DNA of 64,000 nt from an uncultured Gammaproteobacteria bacterium (GTDB lineage Bacteria; Pseudomonadota; Gammaproteobacteria; PS1; Pseudothioglobaceae): positions 1 through 64,000 of the forward strand of contig CABWZI010000008.1 of the NCBI GenBank assembly GCA_902509905.1, written 5' to 3'. Made by a program: the position numbers and the translations under genes. The notes beneath the pieces were generated by a model. That model made no database searches. It saw nothing but the letters and a program-made list of their open reading frames with translations, and was not told the DNA's origin. Shown here piece by piece: positions 54,246 through 63,227 of the stretch (position 1 is its first letter; each line of letters begins with the position of its first letter).

Positions 54246-55330
54246 GGTAGATAGCTACTAAGATTTTCAATTGATTTCTGAAGTTCTTTGTAAGAGTCAG
54301 AAGTAATTGTTATGTGACCTAATTTTCTATTTTCTCGCTCCTTCTTATCATACAAATGTAAGTGAGCATTCCTAGTTTCAAGAACCTTGTTTGTTGGGCC
54401 ATGCTTACTGATAATGTTAATCATTGCGTTGAATTTACTTTTAACTGATGTATCACCCAACGGGCTGTTTGTAATTGCTCTAATATGATTTTCAAACTGA
54501 GAAGTTTGTGCCCCTTCAATTGTCCAGTGCCCAGAATTATGAACTCTAGGAGCAATCTCATTAACAATCAAATCATCATCTGAGTCAAATAATTCAAGAG
54601 TTAAAACGCCAACATGGTTCATTTCAGTTATCAGCAGCTTCATATAACTTTCAGCTTTTTTTTGAAGTGAATCAGATATCTCTTGTGCTGGAGCCATTGT
54701 CAGTCTTAAGATTCCTTCATGGTGAGAGTTTTCAACTAAAGGGTAGAATTTTAGACTGCCATCAATTGCTCTAACTGCAATGAGCGATAGTTCTCTTTTG
54801 AAGTTAATAAAGCCTTCAAGAATAGACTCAACCCCAGACATCGCTTCCCAAGCATCATTCATTTGAGATTCAGTTTCAATTAGGAATTGACCTTTTCCAT
54901 CATATCCATCTTTTGTTGTTTTTAAAATAGCAGGAAGGCCGATATTTTTGATAGCTTGACTTAAATCTGAAAAGTTATTTACCAATGCAAATGGTGCACA
55001 AGGAATACTTAATTTTTGCAGCAAAGTTTTTTCTCTTCCTCTGTGTTGAGTTAAATGAAGAGACAAGTCTCCAGGATAAATCTTAGTAGTTTTAGCTATT
55101 TCATTGACAATAGTGAGATCTGTATTTTCACTTTCATAAGTTACAACATCAGAGTCATCAGAAAATTTATTGATTACATCTGGATTATTGTCATGAATGA
55201 AAGTCTTGCCAAGTAGGGATGACGGGTCCTCTTCAGTTAATGCTAAAAATCTCATTTTATGACCAAGAGGGTAGGCAGATAGTGCGAGCATTCTTCCTAA
55301 TTGACCAGCACCAAGAACACCAATTTTCAT
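54242..55330 (-). CDS. purK: N5-carboxyaminoimidazole ribonucleotide synthase
   Basis: A 362-residue ATP-grasp enzyme making N5-CAIR from AIR, ATP and bicarbonate. The start has I-G-V-L-G-A-G-Q-L-G-R-M-L, the ATP-grasp core is P-A-I-L-K-T-T-K-D-G-Y-D-G-K-G-Q, and E-I-A-P-R-V-H-N-S-G-H-W-T is a hallmark. It follows purE by three bases. Confidence 0.95.
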   Translation of the reverse strand: MKIGVLGAGQLGRMLALSAYPLGHKMRFLALTEEDPSSLLGKTFIHDNNPDVINKFSDDSDVVTYESENTDLTIVNEIAKTTKIYPGDLSLHLTQHRGREKTLLQKLSIPCAPFALVNNFSDLSQAIKNIGLPAILKTTKDGYDGKGQFLIETESQMNDAWEAMSGVESILEGFINFKRELSLIAVRAIDGSLKFYPLVENSHHEGILRLTMAPAQEISDSLQKKAESYMKLLITEMNHVGVLTLELFDSDDDLIVNEIAPRVHNSGHWTIEGAQTSQFENHIRAITNSPLGDTSVKSKFNAMINIISKHGPTNKVLETRNAHLHLYDKKERENRKLGHITITSDSYKELQKSIENLSSYLP

Positions 55331-55333
55331 ACT

Positions 55334-55822
55334 CTAATTTTCTGGGTTTGGATTATTTAAAACGTTTTGAGTTTGATCTGATCTAAACTTGCATACTCTA
55401 TCTCTTACAGTCTGATCATGGTTTCCTATAATCTGAGCTGCCAGAATGCCAGCATTTTTTGCCCCAGAGTTTCCAATAGCAAGAGTCCCAACTGGAATAC
55501 CTCCAGGCATTTGAACGATTGATAATAAAGAATCTTGGCCACTTAAAGCTTTAGATTGAACTGGAACCCCTAAGACTGGGACAACGGTTTTTGAGGCAAC
55601 CATTCCCGGCAAATGAGCAGAACCTCCAGCACCTGCAATAATGACTTTTAGGCCTCTTGCCTCTGCTGTTTCAGCATATTCAAACATTAAATCAGGAGTT
55701 CTATGAGCCGAAACTACTTTAACTTCGTAGGAGACACCTAACTCTTCCAGTATTTCCGTGGCATTTTTCATTGTGGTCCAATCAGATTTGGAACCCATAA
55801 TGACTCCGACTAATGCACTCAT
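55334..55822 (-). CDS. purE: N5-CAIR mutase
   Basis: A 162-residue mutase that rearranges N5-CAIR to CAIR. It shows [15 protein letters not shown] and [12 protein letters not shown], the active-site segments. It precedes purK on the minus strand as in many bacteria. Confidence 0.95.
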   Translation of the reverse strand: MSALVGVIMGSKSDWTTMKNATEILEELGVSYEVKVVSAHRTPDLMFEYAETAEARGLKVIIAGAGGSAHLPGMVASKTVVPVLGVPVQSKALSGQDSLLSIVQMPGGIPVGTLAIGNSGAKNAGILAAQIIGNHDQTVRDRVCKFRSDQTQNVLNNPNPEN

Positions 55823-55850
55823 TTTTTTATTGGTGAAATAATTTACTTAA

Positions 55851-55859
55851 ATTATACCA
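55851..55859 (-). promoter_or_regulatory. Extended -10 promoter candidate for purEK
   Basis: On the minus strand TGGTATAAT (55859-55851) is an extended -10 element, about 29 bases before the purE start. No good -35 is seen, which is normal for extended -10 promoters. Confidence 0.45.
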
Positions 55860-55908
55860 AAATCCTTATATCTATTAGAGCTGATGCAGAGCTGTGACTC
55901 AATCAAAA

Positions 55909-56610
55909 TTAGATATAAAAGCTATTTTCTAAAAATGGGAGGTGTCCAGATTTTAGGACTTGAGTTTTGGTCTCAGCATCAGAATACCAATGTTGAATTT
56001 TTGCTGGGACAAGTGTATCAAGTTTTCCTAAAATGCATTTCTTTGGAATATTGATATCTCTAAATTCTGCCCTTAAGTCGGACTGCGTAATTATTTCTAT
56101 ACCATCATTTAAAGCGCTATGAGAGGCTGGATATTTTTGAATAGAGTGATGTAGTTCTTGGATTTGAGATTTATTTTTACTTTGCAGACTCACGAAACGC
56201 TTGAGTGCCTTAGTACTATCAACTTTGAGATTCTCAGCAAATTGATCAAATACTTCACGCCTTATTCCAAAATCCCAGTTATCATTGTTCACAAGGCATG
56301 GACTTGCAGCAACTAAAATCAGTTCCTTAAGTTTAATTTGATGAGCTATAAAAATAGAGAGTAACCCGCCCAGTGACCATCCTAAGAGAATAGACTTTTT
56401 AGGAATAAACCTGATGATTTCGTTGCACCAATCTTCAATGTCACCCTCAACATCTGGACTTCTTCCATGACCCGGTAAATCGATTACTGTAATACAGTAA
56501 TCATTCTTATATTTATCTACTAACTCAATAAAAATATCGCTGTTAAAAGCCCACCCATGCAATAAAACTAAGTTCTGACCTTTGCCAATTGTTCTATGCC
56601 ATAGCATCAT
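55909..56610 (-). CDS. bioH: Pimeloyl-ACP methyl ester carboxylesterase BioH-like
   Basis: A 233-residue alpha/beta hydrolase. L-L-H-G-W-A-F-N is the oxyanion loop, G-W-S-L-G-G holds the nucleophilic serine and G-H-L-P-F the histidine near the end. It frees pimeloyl-ACP for biotin synthesis. I chose the start at M-M-L-W-H-R (56610); ATG 56622 is also possible. It overlaps bioF, which supports the biotin role. Confidence 0.85.
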   Translation of the reverse strand: MMLWHRTIGKGQNLVLLHGWAFNSDIFIELVDKYKNDYCITVIDLPGHGRSPDVEGDIEDWCNEIIRFIPKKSILLGWSLGGLLSIFIAHQIKLKELILVAASPCLVNNDNWDFGIRREVFDQFAENLKVDSTKALKRFVSLQSKNKSQIQELHHSIQKYPASHSALNDGIEIITQSDLRAEFRDINIPKKCILGKLDTLVPAKIQHWYSDAETKTQVLKSGHLPFLENSFYI

Positions 56611-57703
56611 TGACCTTTTCAAGTAGAGCGTCTATTTGTTTAAGTGTATGATTAGCCGCAACAGTAAAACGAAGTCTTGCCGAATTAGGGGGGACCGTGG
56701 GGGGGCGAATTGCGCTCACAAAAAACCCTTCCTTAAATAAGACATCACTAATTAATAAAGCCTTCGAGCTAGAGCCTATAATGAGTGGCTGAATTGCACT
56801 ATTTGATTCTTCAAAACTCAGTCCAAGTTGTCCAGCCATAGACCTAAAATGCTGGATATTATTAATTAATTTCTCTCGTTGTTCTCCTTGGCTTATCAAT
56901 TCAAGACTTTTTTGGAGAGCATGACATAGGCTAGCTGGCAGTGCAGTAGTATAAGTGTAAGGCCTTGATTTTTGAATCAGAAACTCTATGAAGTCCTTGT
57001 CTCCAGAAACAAAAGCCCCCATAACGCCTGCAGCCTTTCCAAGAGTTGCCATATAGATAGAGTGCTTTGGAATAATTGGATCAAAGATACCAAAGCCGTG
57101 TGCATCATCCTGCATAAGAGTAGTATTAGATTTGTCAATAATCTTAGCAATTCCTTGAATATTCGCTCGATCTCCATCCATACTAAAGACATTGTCTGTA
57201 ACAACAAGTCCGGGGCCAGACTGTTTTTTTATTTTGTTAGCAAGAGACTCAAGATTATTATGATGGTACCTTTGAATTGGAAGGCCAACTAAACGGCATC
57301 CATCAATCAGTGAAGCGTGATTTAATTTGTCTTGAACTGACCATTCTATCTCATCCCTAAGAGCAGAAAATATTCCAAGATTAGCACTATAGCCTGATGA
57401 AAATAACAGTGCACTCTCCTGCCCTGTGAACTCTGCTAAAGACTCTTCAAGTAGGTTGTGAGACTCAGAATGACCACTAACTAAATGCGATGCACCTGAT
57501 CCAGCTCCATACTTCTCAACACCTTGAACTAGGGCTTCCTTGATCTTTGGATGATTCGCAAGAGACAAGTAATCATTTGAGCAAAAATTAATAATATCTT
57601 TGTTATCAATTTTCATTTTTGTGCCTTGGGCACTATTTGCAATTCTTCTAGAACGCAATAGGTGATTTTTTTCAAGATCACTTATTTTGTTTGAAAAATT
57701 CAT
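56594..57703 (-). CDS. bioF: 8-amino-7-oxononanoate synthase
   Basis: A 369-residue PLP enzyme that condenses pimeloyl-ACP with alanine. C-S-N-D-Y-L-S-L-A, G-S-G-A-S-H-L-V-S-G-H, D-D-A-H-G-F-G and the T-L-G-K-A-A-G lysine motif are all present. Other bio genes (bioB, bioA, bioC, bioD) are not in the window. It overlaps bioH. Confidence 0.93.
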   Translation of the reverse strand: MNFSNKISDLEKNHLLRSRRIANSAQGTKMKIDNKDIINFCSNDYLSLANHPKIKEALVQGVEKYGAGSGASHLVSGHSESHNLLEESLAEFTGQESALLFSSGYSANLGIFSALRDEIEWSVQDKLNHASLIDGCRLVGLPIQRYHHNNLESLANKIKKQSGPGLVVTDNVFSMDGDRANIQGIAKIIDKSNTTLMQDDAHGFGIFDPIIPKHSIYMATLGKAAGVMGAFVSGDKDFIEFLIQKSRPYTYTTALPASLCHALQKSLELISQGEQREKLINNIQHFRSMAGQLGLSFEESNSAIQPLIIGSSSKALLISDVLFKEGFFVSAIRPPTVPPNSARLRFTVAANHTLKQIDALLEKVNDAMA

Positions 57704-57718
57704 GAGTGGAGATTGTAA

Positions 57719-58501
57719 TTAGATAAGATTTTCCAATGGAGAGGTTGCACTAGCAAAGGCTTTTTTCATCATTCTGCCAGCAAGGTATGACTCTCTTCCA
57801 GCAATAATGGCATGTTTCATTGCGCTTGCCATTAATACAGGATCATTTGCATTAGCAATAGCTGAGTTCATTAGAACGCCGTCGCACCCAAGCTCCATTG
57901 CTCTGGCAGCGTCGCTTGCACAGCCAACGCCAGCATCTACAAGAACGGGCACGTTAGAGCTCTCTTTTATTAATTTAATGTTAAAGGGGTTGGATATACC
58001 TTGACCAGAGCCAATGAGAGAGCCTAGAGGCATGATTGCACAACACCCAATTTCTTCAAGCTCCATTGCAACAATAGGGTCATCAGAGGTATAGACCATG
58101 ACATCAAAGTTTTCTTTGATTAGTGTTTTTGCTGCATCAAGCGTTTCAACAATGTTGGGATAAAGTGTCTTTTCATCTCCAAGAACCTCCAGCTTTACTA
58201 GATTATGACCATCCAATAACTCTCTTGCAAGAAGGCAAGTTCTTACTGCATCTTTTGCATTATAGCAACCTGCAGTATTGGGAAGAATCGTGTATTTTTC
58301 TGGTGAGATGACATCTAGAAGGCTTTCTTCATTCACGTTTTGCCCAATATTTGTCCTTCGAATGGCCACAGTAATGATTTCAGAGCCAGAATTTTCTGTT
58401 GCCAATTTTGTTTCGTTAAGATCTTTATATTTACCTGAACCAACTAGAAGTCTTGAGTTAAAAGTTCGCCCAGCAATAACAAATGGAGTGTCAGTTTTCA
58501 T
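57719..58501 (-). CDS. thiG: Thiazole synthase
   Basis: A 260-residue TIM-barrel enzyme making the thiazole phosphate of thiamine with sulfur from Thi[13 protein letters not shown] is the conserved start, V-K-L-E-V-L-G carries the Schiff-base lysine, and [11 protein letters not shown] is the phosphate-binding loop. I chose ATG 58501; 58519 would add six residues. It is 16 bp upstream of bioF on the same strand. thiS lies 31 kb away. Confidence 0.93.
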   Translation of the reverse strand: MKTDTPFVIAGRTFNSRLLVGSGKYKDLNETKLATENSGSEIITVAIRRTNIGQNVNEESLLDVISPEKYTILPNTAGCYNAKDAVRTCLLARELLDGHNLVKLEVLGDEKTLYPNIVETLDAAKTLIKENFDVMVYTSDDPIVAMELEEIGCCAIMPLGSLIGSGQGISNPFNIKLIKESSNVPVLVDAGVGCASDAARAMELGCDGVLMNSAIANANDPVLMASAMKHAIIAGRESYLAGRMMKKAFASATSPLENLI

Positions 58502-58577
58502 AGCGTTATAAGATACCATGTGCCGGAATCAATAATGAAATATTGATTCGCAATCTTTTCAATTCTAGATGAATTTA

Positions 58578-59519
58578 TTAAATAGTTAAGCCAGCAATTG
58601 TTTGAATTTCATTAATTGCTTTAGTTACAATTTTTGAAAAGATGAAGTCTGATTTATCTCCAGACTCAGAACGCTTCACAAATTCCTCAACCATAAGCTG
58701 ATACTGATTACATGCTGGAAATTCAACATAGTTTCCTTCATGAAGTCCTCCAGCAGACCAATTGGCAGATGTTTTTTCTGGGGGGTTGACTGGAACATTT
58801 AATTCTGCCCATCCATCAGAACCCAGAACAGTGAATGATTGACAAAGAGCCGCATCAGCCGAAACGGTAAAGCTGAGTGTTTCCCCGTCCGGCCATCTAA
58901 GGGTTGCATCAACCTGTTTTTCGGTCTCGTATTGATCACACATTGTGGCAACTGCTGAGAGAACTTTAGGCTCTCCCTTGAAGATCATACAGCCCGATAA
59001 GATGGCATAACAACCAATATCAAATAACGGGCCGCCTCCATATCTAATGAGATTTCGAACATTGCCCTCAGGCTGTTTAGGGTAGCTGAAAATAAAGTGA
59101 GATGACTGGTATTTACCAATATTAAGATTTTGAAGCCATTGCCATTGTGGATGACTTCTGACCATAAAGGCTTCATAGAAAAATGCTTTGCTCTCATTGG
59201 CCGCCTTCTCAAGATGCTCTAATTCTTTTAGGTTGAGTGCAACGGGCTTTTCACATAAGACATGTTTATTGTTTTTAAGTGCTTCAATTGAGTAGGGGAC
59301 ATGAAGATGATTGGGGAGGGGGTTATAGATTGCCTCAATGGATGGATCATTGATAAGGCTTTCATAATCAGTCTGTATGGCATCACCATAGATTGCGGGT
59401 AGGGCAGACTGCCCTGGCTTTCTTCTTCCGACGTGAGTGACTTCATGTCCAGCATTAATTATTGCAGGAACGACATGCTCCCTTGCGATTTTTGCTTCAC
59501 CTAAAATTCCAAATTTCAT
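58578..59519 (-). CDS. Gfo/Idh/MocA family oxidoreductase
   Basis: A 313-residue NAD(P)-dependent oxidoreductase. The Rossmann start is F-G-I-L-G-E-A-K-I-A, Y-N-P-L-P-N-H-L-H and C-E-K-P-V-A-L are the family motifs, the latter with the catalytic lysine. The C-terminal domain shows G-G-G-P-L-F-D-I-G-C-Y-A. Substrates in this family are sugars, inositols or biliverdin-like compounds, and cannot be told here. Confidence 0.85.
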   Translation of the reverse strand: MKFGILGEAKIAREHVVPAIINAGHEVTHVGRRKPGQSALPAIYGDAIQTDYESLINDPSIEAIYNPLPNHLHVPYSIEALKNNKHVLCEKPVALNLKELEHLEKAANESKAFFYEAFMVRSHPQWQWLQNLNIGKYQSSHFIFSYPKQPEGNVRNLIRYGGGPLFDIGCYAILSGCMIFKGEPKVLSAVATMCDQYETEKQVDATLRWPDGETLSFTVSADAALCQSFTVLGSDGWAELNVPVNPPEKTSANWSAGGLHEGNYVEFPACNQYQLMVEEFVKRSESGDKSDFIFSKIVTKAINEIQTIAGLTI

Positions 59520-59644
59520 TTCAAAAAGACTTTATTTAAAATTTATATCTTACTTATTATCTTCCTAAGAGTTTTAGAATAATATTACATTTTGTATAAA
59601 CATGTAAAATCAAAATAAATTAAGATTAACTTTTAGGACTCACG

Positions 59645-60274
59645 ATGCCTCTCAATGCAATAAATCATCCATTAATAGCTCACAAGATTGCCCTTCTTAG
59701 GCAGCAAGGCATTAGTACAAAACAATTTCGTGAGCTTGCTAATGAGGTTGCAAGTCTTTTGACTTATGAAGCTACGAGAGACTTACCTCTGGAAAACAGA
59801 GAAGTCAATGGTTGGCAAGGGGAGCCAATTAATACTCAAATGCTCAGTGGTAAAAAACTTTCAGTTGTTCCTATTTTGCGTGCTGGTCTTGGGATGCTTG
59901 ATGGAGTTTTAACCCTTGTCCCCAATGCTAAAGTGAGTGTAGTAGGTCTATACAGAGATGAGGAAACGTTAGATCCGGTTGCTTATTTTGACAAAGTGAT
60001 CACCGATATTGATCAAAGAACTGCATTAATTATTGATCCTATGCTTGCTACTGGTGGAACTCTCCTGGCAACAATTGATCTCTTGAAGCAAAAAGGCTGT
60101 AAAAAAATTATCGGTTTGTTTTTGGTTGCATCACCTGAAGGTCTTGAGAGGGTTACGAAATTACATCCAGATGTAGATCTATTTATTGCAGCAATTGATG
60201 ATTCACTTAATGATCATGGTTATATATTGCCCGGGTTGGGAGATGCTGGAGATAAGATTTTTGGCACAAAGTAA
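59645..60274 (+). CDS. upp: Uracil phosphoribosyltransferase
   Basis: A 209-residue salvage enzyme making UMP from uracil and [14 protein letters not shown] is the PRPP-binding loop, and P-I-L-R-A-G-L-G-M and [12 protein letters not shown] are hallmarks. Length equals that of E. coli Upp (208). It is divergent from the oxidoreductase gene. Confidence 0.96.
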   Translation: MPLNAINHPLIAHKIALLRQQGISTKQFRELANEVASLLTYEATRDLPLENREVNGWQGEPINTQMLSGKKLSVVPILRAGLGMLDGVLTLVPNAKVSVVGLYRDEETLDPVAYFDKVITDIDQRTALIIDPMLATGGTLLATIDLLKQKGCKKIIGLFLVASPEGLERVTKLHPDVDLFIAAIDDSLNDHGYILPGLGDAGDKIFGTK

Positions 60275-60289
60275 AGATAGAAATAGAAT

Positions 60290-61714
60290 CTAAGCCTCTT
60301 CTTTCTTTAATGATTTAAACGCATCTAACGCTTTTTCTCTTGAAGCTTTGAGGTTTACAATTGGAAATGGATAGTCTTTACCTAGGGTAATATTTGCATT
60401 ATCTAAAATTTCTTTTGGGGCCTCCCATGGGCTATAAAGGTATTTATTAGGTAGGTCTTTCAATTCAGGAATAAATTCTTTAATGTATTGTCCATCAGGG
60501 TCAAACTTTTCTCCCTGAGTTACTGGATTAAAGATTCTGAAATATGGTGCAGCGTCTGCCCCACAGCCCGCCACCCATTGCCAACTTGCGCTGTTACTGG
60601 CAAGATCAGCGTCAACTAGGCAGTCCCAAAACCAGCGCTCACCATGACGCCAATCTAACAAAAGATTTTTGACTAAAAATGAGCCCACAACCATTCTAAC
60701 TCGGTTGTGCATTGAGCCAGTCAACCATAGCTCTCTCATTCCTGCATCAACCATTGGTATACCAGTTTGACCTTTTTGCCAGGCTGACAAATTTTTAGAA
60801 CTATGCTCCCATGGGAATTGATCAAACTTAGTTTGAAGGTTTTTTGTTGGCAGGTCAGGATTAAAGAATAGCTGGCAATAGGAAAACTCTCTCCATCCTA
60901 ACTCACTTAAAAAGTGATCAATGTTCTTATCACTGCCTTTTTCCTTAGCTAAATACCATGCCTGATTTGGGGACAGCTCACCGAAATGTATGTGAGGAGA
61001 AATTCTGGATACAAATGGCTTTGCAGGAAAATTTCTACCTTCTTTGTATTGTTCAATTCCATTTTCAATAAATTTGGATAACCTCTTAAAAGCTCCGTTC
61101 TCTCCAATATCCCAAAATGATTGCATTGGGATACCCCATCTATTTGATGGGAGTAGAGATAGATCATTGAGATTAAGAGAATTATCTTTATCGTTAAAAT
61201 AATTTGAAGTATCTACCCTAGGAAGTGGTTCTCTAGGCTCTTCTGATTTAAGACATCCCTTGCGATAGAAAGGAGTAAAAACTTTATATGGCGAACCATC
61301 GTCTTTCTTTATTGTCCATGGCTCCCAAAGTAAAGATCCATTAAATGTTTTTACTAAAATCCCCTTGGATTCAAGTTCAGCTTTGATTTGAGTATCACGT
61401 CTAATACGCCATGGCTCATAACAACGATTCCAATAAACAATATCAATTTTAAAATTATTAATAATATCTAATAATGTTTGAAGTGGATCGCCTTCATAAA
61501 GAGATAAATTTTGATTTAAGTTGTTACTGAGATCATTCAGAGAGTGATGAAGCCAAAATCGGCTAGCATCACCCATAGAATGTTCACCAGAATTAAAGTC
61601 ATCTAGAATGTAGATAGGTAATACTTCATCATGCTTAGAGGCTTCGTAAAGGGCTGGATTGTCAGTTAATCTAAGGTCTTGACGAAACCAGTGCAATGCT
61701 TTTGTAATTTTCAT
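60290..61714 (-). CDS. phrB: Deoxyribodipyrimidine photolyase
   Basis: A 474-residue light-dependent DNA repair enzyme. The N-terminal antenna domain starts A-L-H-W-F-R-Q-D-L-R-L, and the FAD domain has L-G-W-R-E-F, W-Q-K-G-Q-T-G-I-P-M-V-D-A-G-M-R-E and N-S-A-S-W-Q-W-V-A-G-C. It repairs cyclobutane dimers. Its presence suggests exposure to sunlit water. It is convergent with upp. Confidence 0.94.
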   Translation of the reverse strand: MKITKALHWFRQDLRLTDNPALYEASKHDEVLPIYILDDFNSGEHSMGDASRFWLHHSLNDLSNNLNQNLSLYEGDPLQTLLDIINNFKIDIVYWNRCYEPWRIRRDTQIKAELESKGILVKTFNGSLLWEPWTIKKDDGSPYKVFTPFYRKGCLKSEEPREPLPRVDTSNYFNDKDNSLNLNDLSLLPSNRWGIPMQSFWDIGENGAFKRLSKFIENGIEQYKEGRNFPAKPFVSRISPHIHFGELSPNQAWYLAKEKGSDKNIDHFLSELGWREFSYCQLFFNPDLPTKNLQTKFDQFPWEHSSKNLSAWQKGQTGIPMVDAGMRELWLTGSMHNRVRMVVGSFLVKNLLLDWRHGERWFWDCLVDADLASNSASWQWVAGCGADAAPYFRIFNPVTQGEKFDPDGQYIKEFIPELKDLPNKYLYSPWEAPKEILDNANITLGKDYPFPIVNLKASREKALDAFKSLKKEEA

Positions 61715-61782
61715 GACAACATTATAAAAAATGGGCGTGAATGTTAGATGAAGATTAGAAGTTGTTTGAGCAATAAAAAGTA

Positions 61783-61874
61783 TGGCGGAGAGAGAGGGAT
61801 TCGAACCCTCGATAGGAGTTAAAGCCTATACTCCCTTAGCAGGGGAGCGCCTTCAGCCACTCGGCCACCTCTCC
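61783..61874 (-). tRNA. tRNA-Ser (GCT)
   Basis: A 92-base class II tRNA on the minus strand. The acceptor stem starts GGAGAGG, the anticodon stem is CTCCC/GGGAG around CTGCTAA giving anticodon GCT, a long variable arm follows, then GGTTCGAATCC. CCA is encoded at the 3' end. The plus-strand frame across it that starts M-A-E-R-E-G is an artefact. Confidence 0.96.
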
Positions 61875-61939
61875 GAAGAAGGCATATTATACTGCAAATA
61901 TATTGAACGAGTTTTTAGAAACAGGCCTTTTGACAAATA

Positions 61940-62353
61940 TTATCCTACAATTTCAAAATCATGAGTAATGGAGGCTGTTTTCCCCAACATTATTGATGCT
62001 GAGCAGTATTTTTCAGCTGACAGTGTGATTGCTTTTTCAACTTTTTTTGGATCTAAATCTTGTCCTTTGACAATGAATTGAATATGAATATCAGTAAAAA
62101 CTTTTGGATGCTCGTCAGCTCTTTCAGCGCTCAATTTAGTTTCACAATTTGTAAGGTCTTGACGCATTTTTTTTAGAGTAGTGACAACATCAATCATAGT
62201 ACAACCAGCAACACCCAGTAAAAGCATTTCCATTGGCCTGACCCCAAGATTGTTTCCTCCAATTTCTGGTGGGCCATCCATGGTAATACTATGCCCGCTA
62301 TGAGACTTACCCACCATAAGCATTCCATCAATCCAATTTACAGATATATTCAT
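61940..62353 (-). CDS. OsmC-family protein (YhfA-like)
   Basis: A 137-residue OsmC-fold protein. It has the central L-L-L-G-V-A-G-C-T-M-I-D-V helix with the first cysteine, and the late A-E-K-Y-C-S-A-S segment with the second. This two-cysteine pair marks OsmC/Ohr-like peroxidases, and the pattern fits the YhfA subgroup. It overlaps trpC by four bases. Confidence 0.87.
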   Translation of the reverse strand: MNISVNWIDGMLMVGKSHSGHSITMDGPPEIGGNNLGVRPMEMLLLGVAGCTMIDVVTTLKKMRQDLTNCETKLSAERADEHPKVFTDIHIQFIVKGQDLDPKKVEKAITLSAEKYCSASIMLGKTASITHDFEIVG

Positions 62354-63150
62354 TTAAAAAACTCCTTAAGTTTATGACCAGGATTAGGATCCTTCATAAA
62401 GGTCTCACCAATCAAAAAACCAAACACATTGTTCTGATGCATCAATTCGATATCTTGTTTGGTTTTGATGCCCGACTCTGTAATTACTAACTTATCATCG
62501 CTAATTTCTGAGAGTAAGTCAATGGTCGTTTGAAGAGTGACCTCAAAATTACGAAGGTTTCTATTGTTTATCCCAAGCAGTGGTAAGTCTAATTTCAAGG
62601 CTCGGTTAAGCTCGTCTCGGTCATGCACTTCAACCAGCGTATCCATTCCAAGTGAAGTAGCTAAATCACTTAAATCTTTCAATTCCTCATCATCAAGACA
62701 GGATGCGATTAATAATATACAGTCTGCGCCAATAGCTCTAGATTCATAGACCTGATAGGGATGAATAATAAAGTCTTTTCGAATGACTGGAATCTTTACC
62801 GCTGCTCTTGCTTTAATTAAGAATAAAGGATCTCCCTGAAAAAAATCGCGATCAGTTAAAATGGAAAGGCAGCTAGCCCCTCCCGACTCATAGCTCTTTG
62901 CTATTTCAACGGGATCAAAGTCTTCCCTGAGAACGCCTTTGCTCGGAGAAGCTTTCTTAATTTCAGCAATAACGCCGCTCTCTTGTTTTTGGACTTTATT
63001 GTGCAAAGCCATATAGAACCCTCGAGCTTTATCAGCACTAGAAGACAATTCAATCATTCTTTCGAGCGGGACTCTAGTTATTGAATCTGTAATTTCTTCG
63101 TGCTTTCTAGAAACAATTTTTTTAAGAATGTCAGGTGTTTTTTGTGCCAT
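62350..63150 (-). CDS. trpC: Indole-3-glycerol phosphate synthase
   Basis: A 266-residue TIM-barrel enzyme of tryptophan synthesis. I-A-E-I-K-K-A-S-P-S-K-G holds the catalytic lysines, V-I-R-K-D-F-I is another active-site strand, and L-L-G-I-N-N-R-N-L and V-I-T-E-S-G-I-K follow. It is separate from other trp genes here and lies upstream of the OsmC-like gene. Confidence 0.95.
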   Translation of the reverse strand: MAQKTPDILKKIVSRKHEEITDSITRVPLERMIELSSSADKARGFYMALHNKVQKQESGVIAEIKKASPSKGVLREDFDPVEIAKSYESGGASCLSILTDRDFFQGDPLFLIKARAAVKIPVIRKDFIIHPYQVYESRAIGADCILLIASCLDDEELKDLSDLATSLGMDTLVEVHDRDELNRALKLDLPLLGINNRNLRNFEVTLQTTIDLLSEISDDKLVITESGIKTKQDIELMHQNNVFGFLIGETFMKDPNPGHKLKEFFK

Positions 63151-63227
63151 GCTTCTAAGGATTTTGTAACTATGCCTATTTTAAACGAATATAATTTACT
63201 TATATATTTATGTATTGAGCAAAGTTC

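Noticed and set aside
57719-58577. TPP riboswitch before thiG
   Set aside because: No CTGAGA-type core with pairing stems is seen upstream of thiG or thiS.
61782-61964. Plus-strand frame starting M-A-E-R-E-G-F-E-P-S
   Set aside because: It is the reverse complement of the tRNA-Ser gene; this is a well-known false protein.
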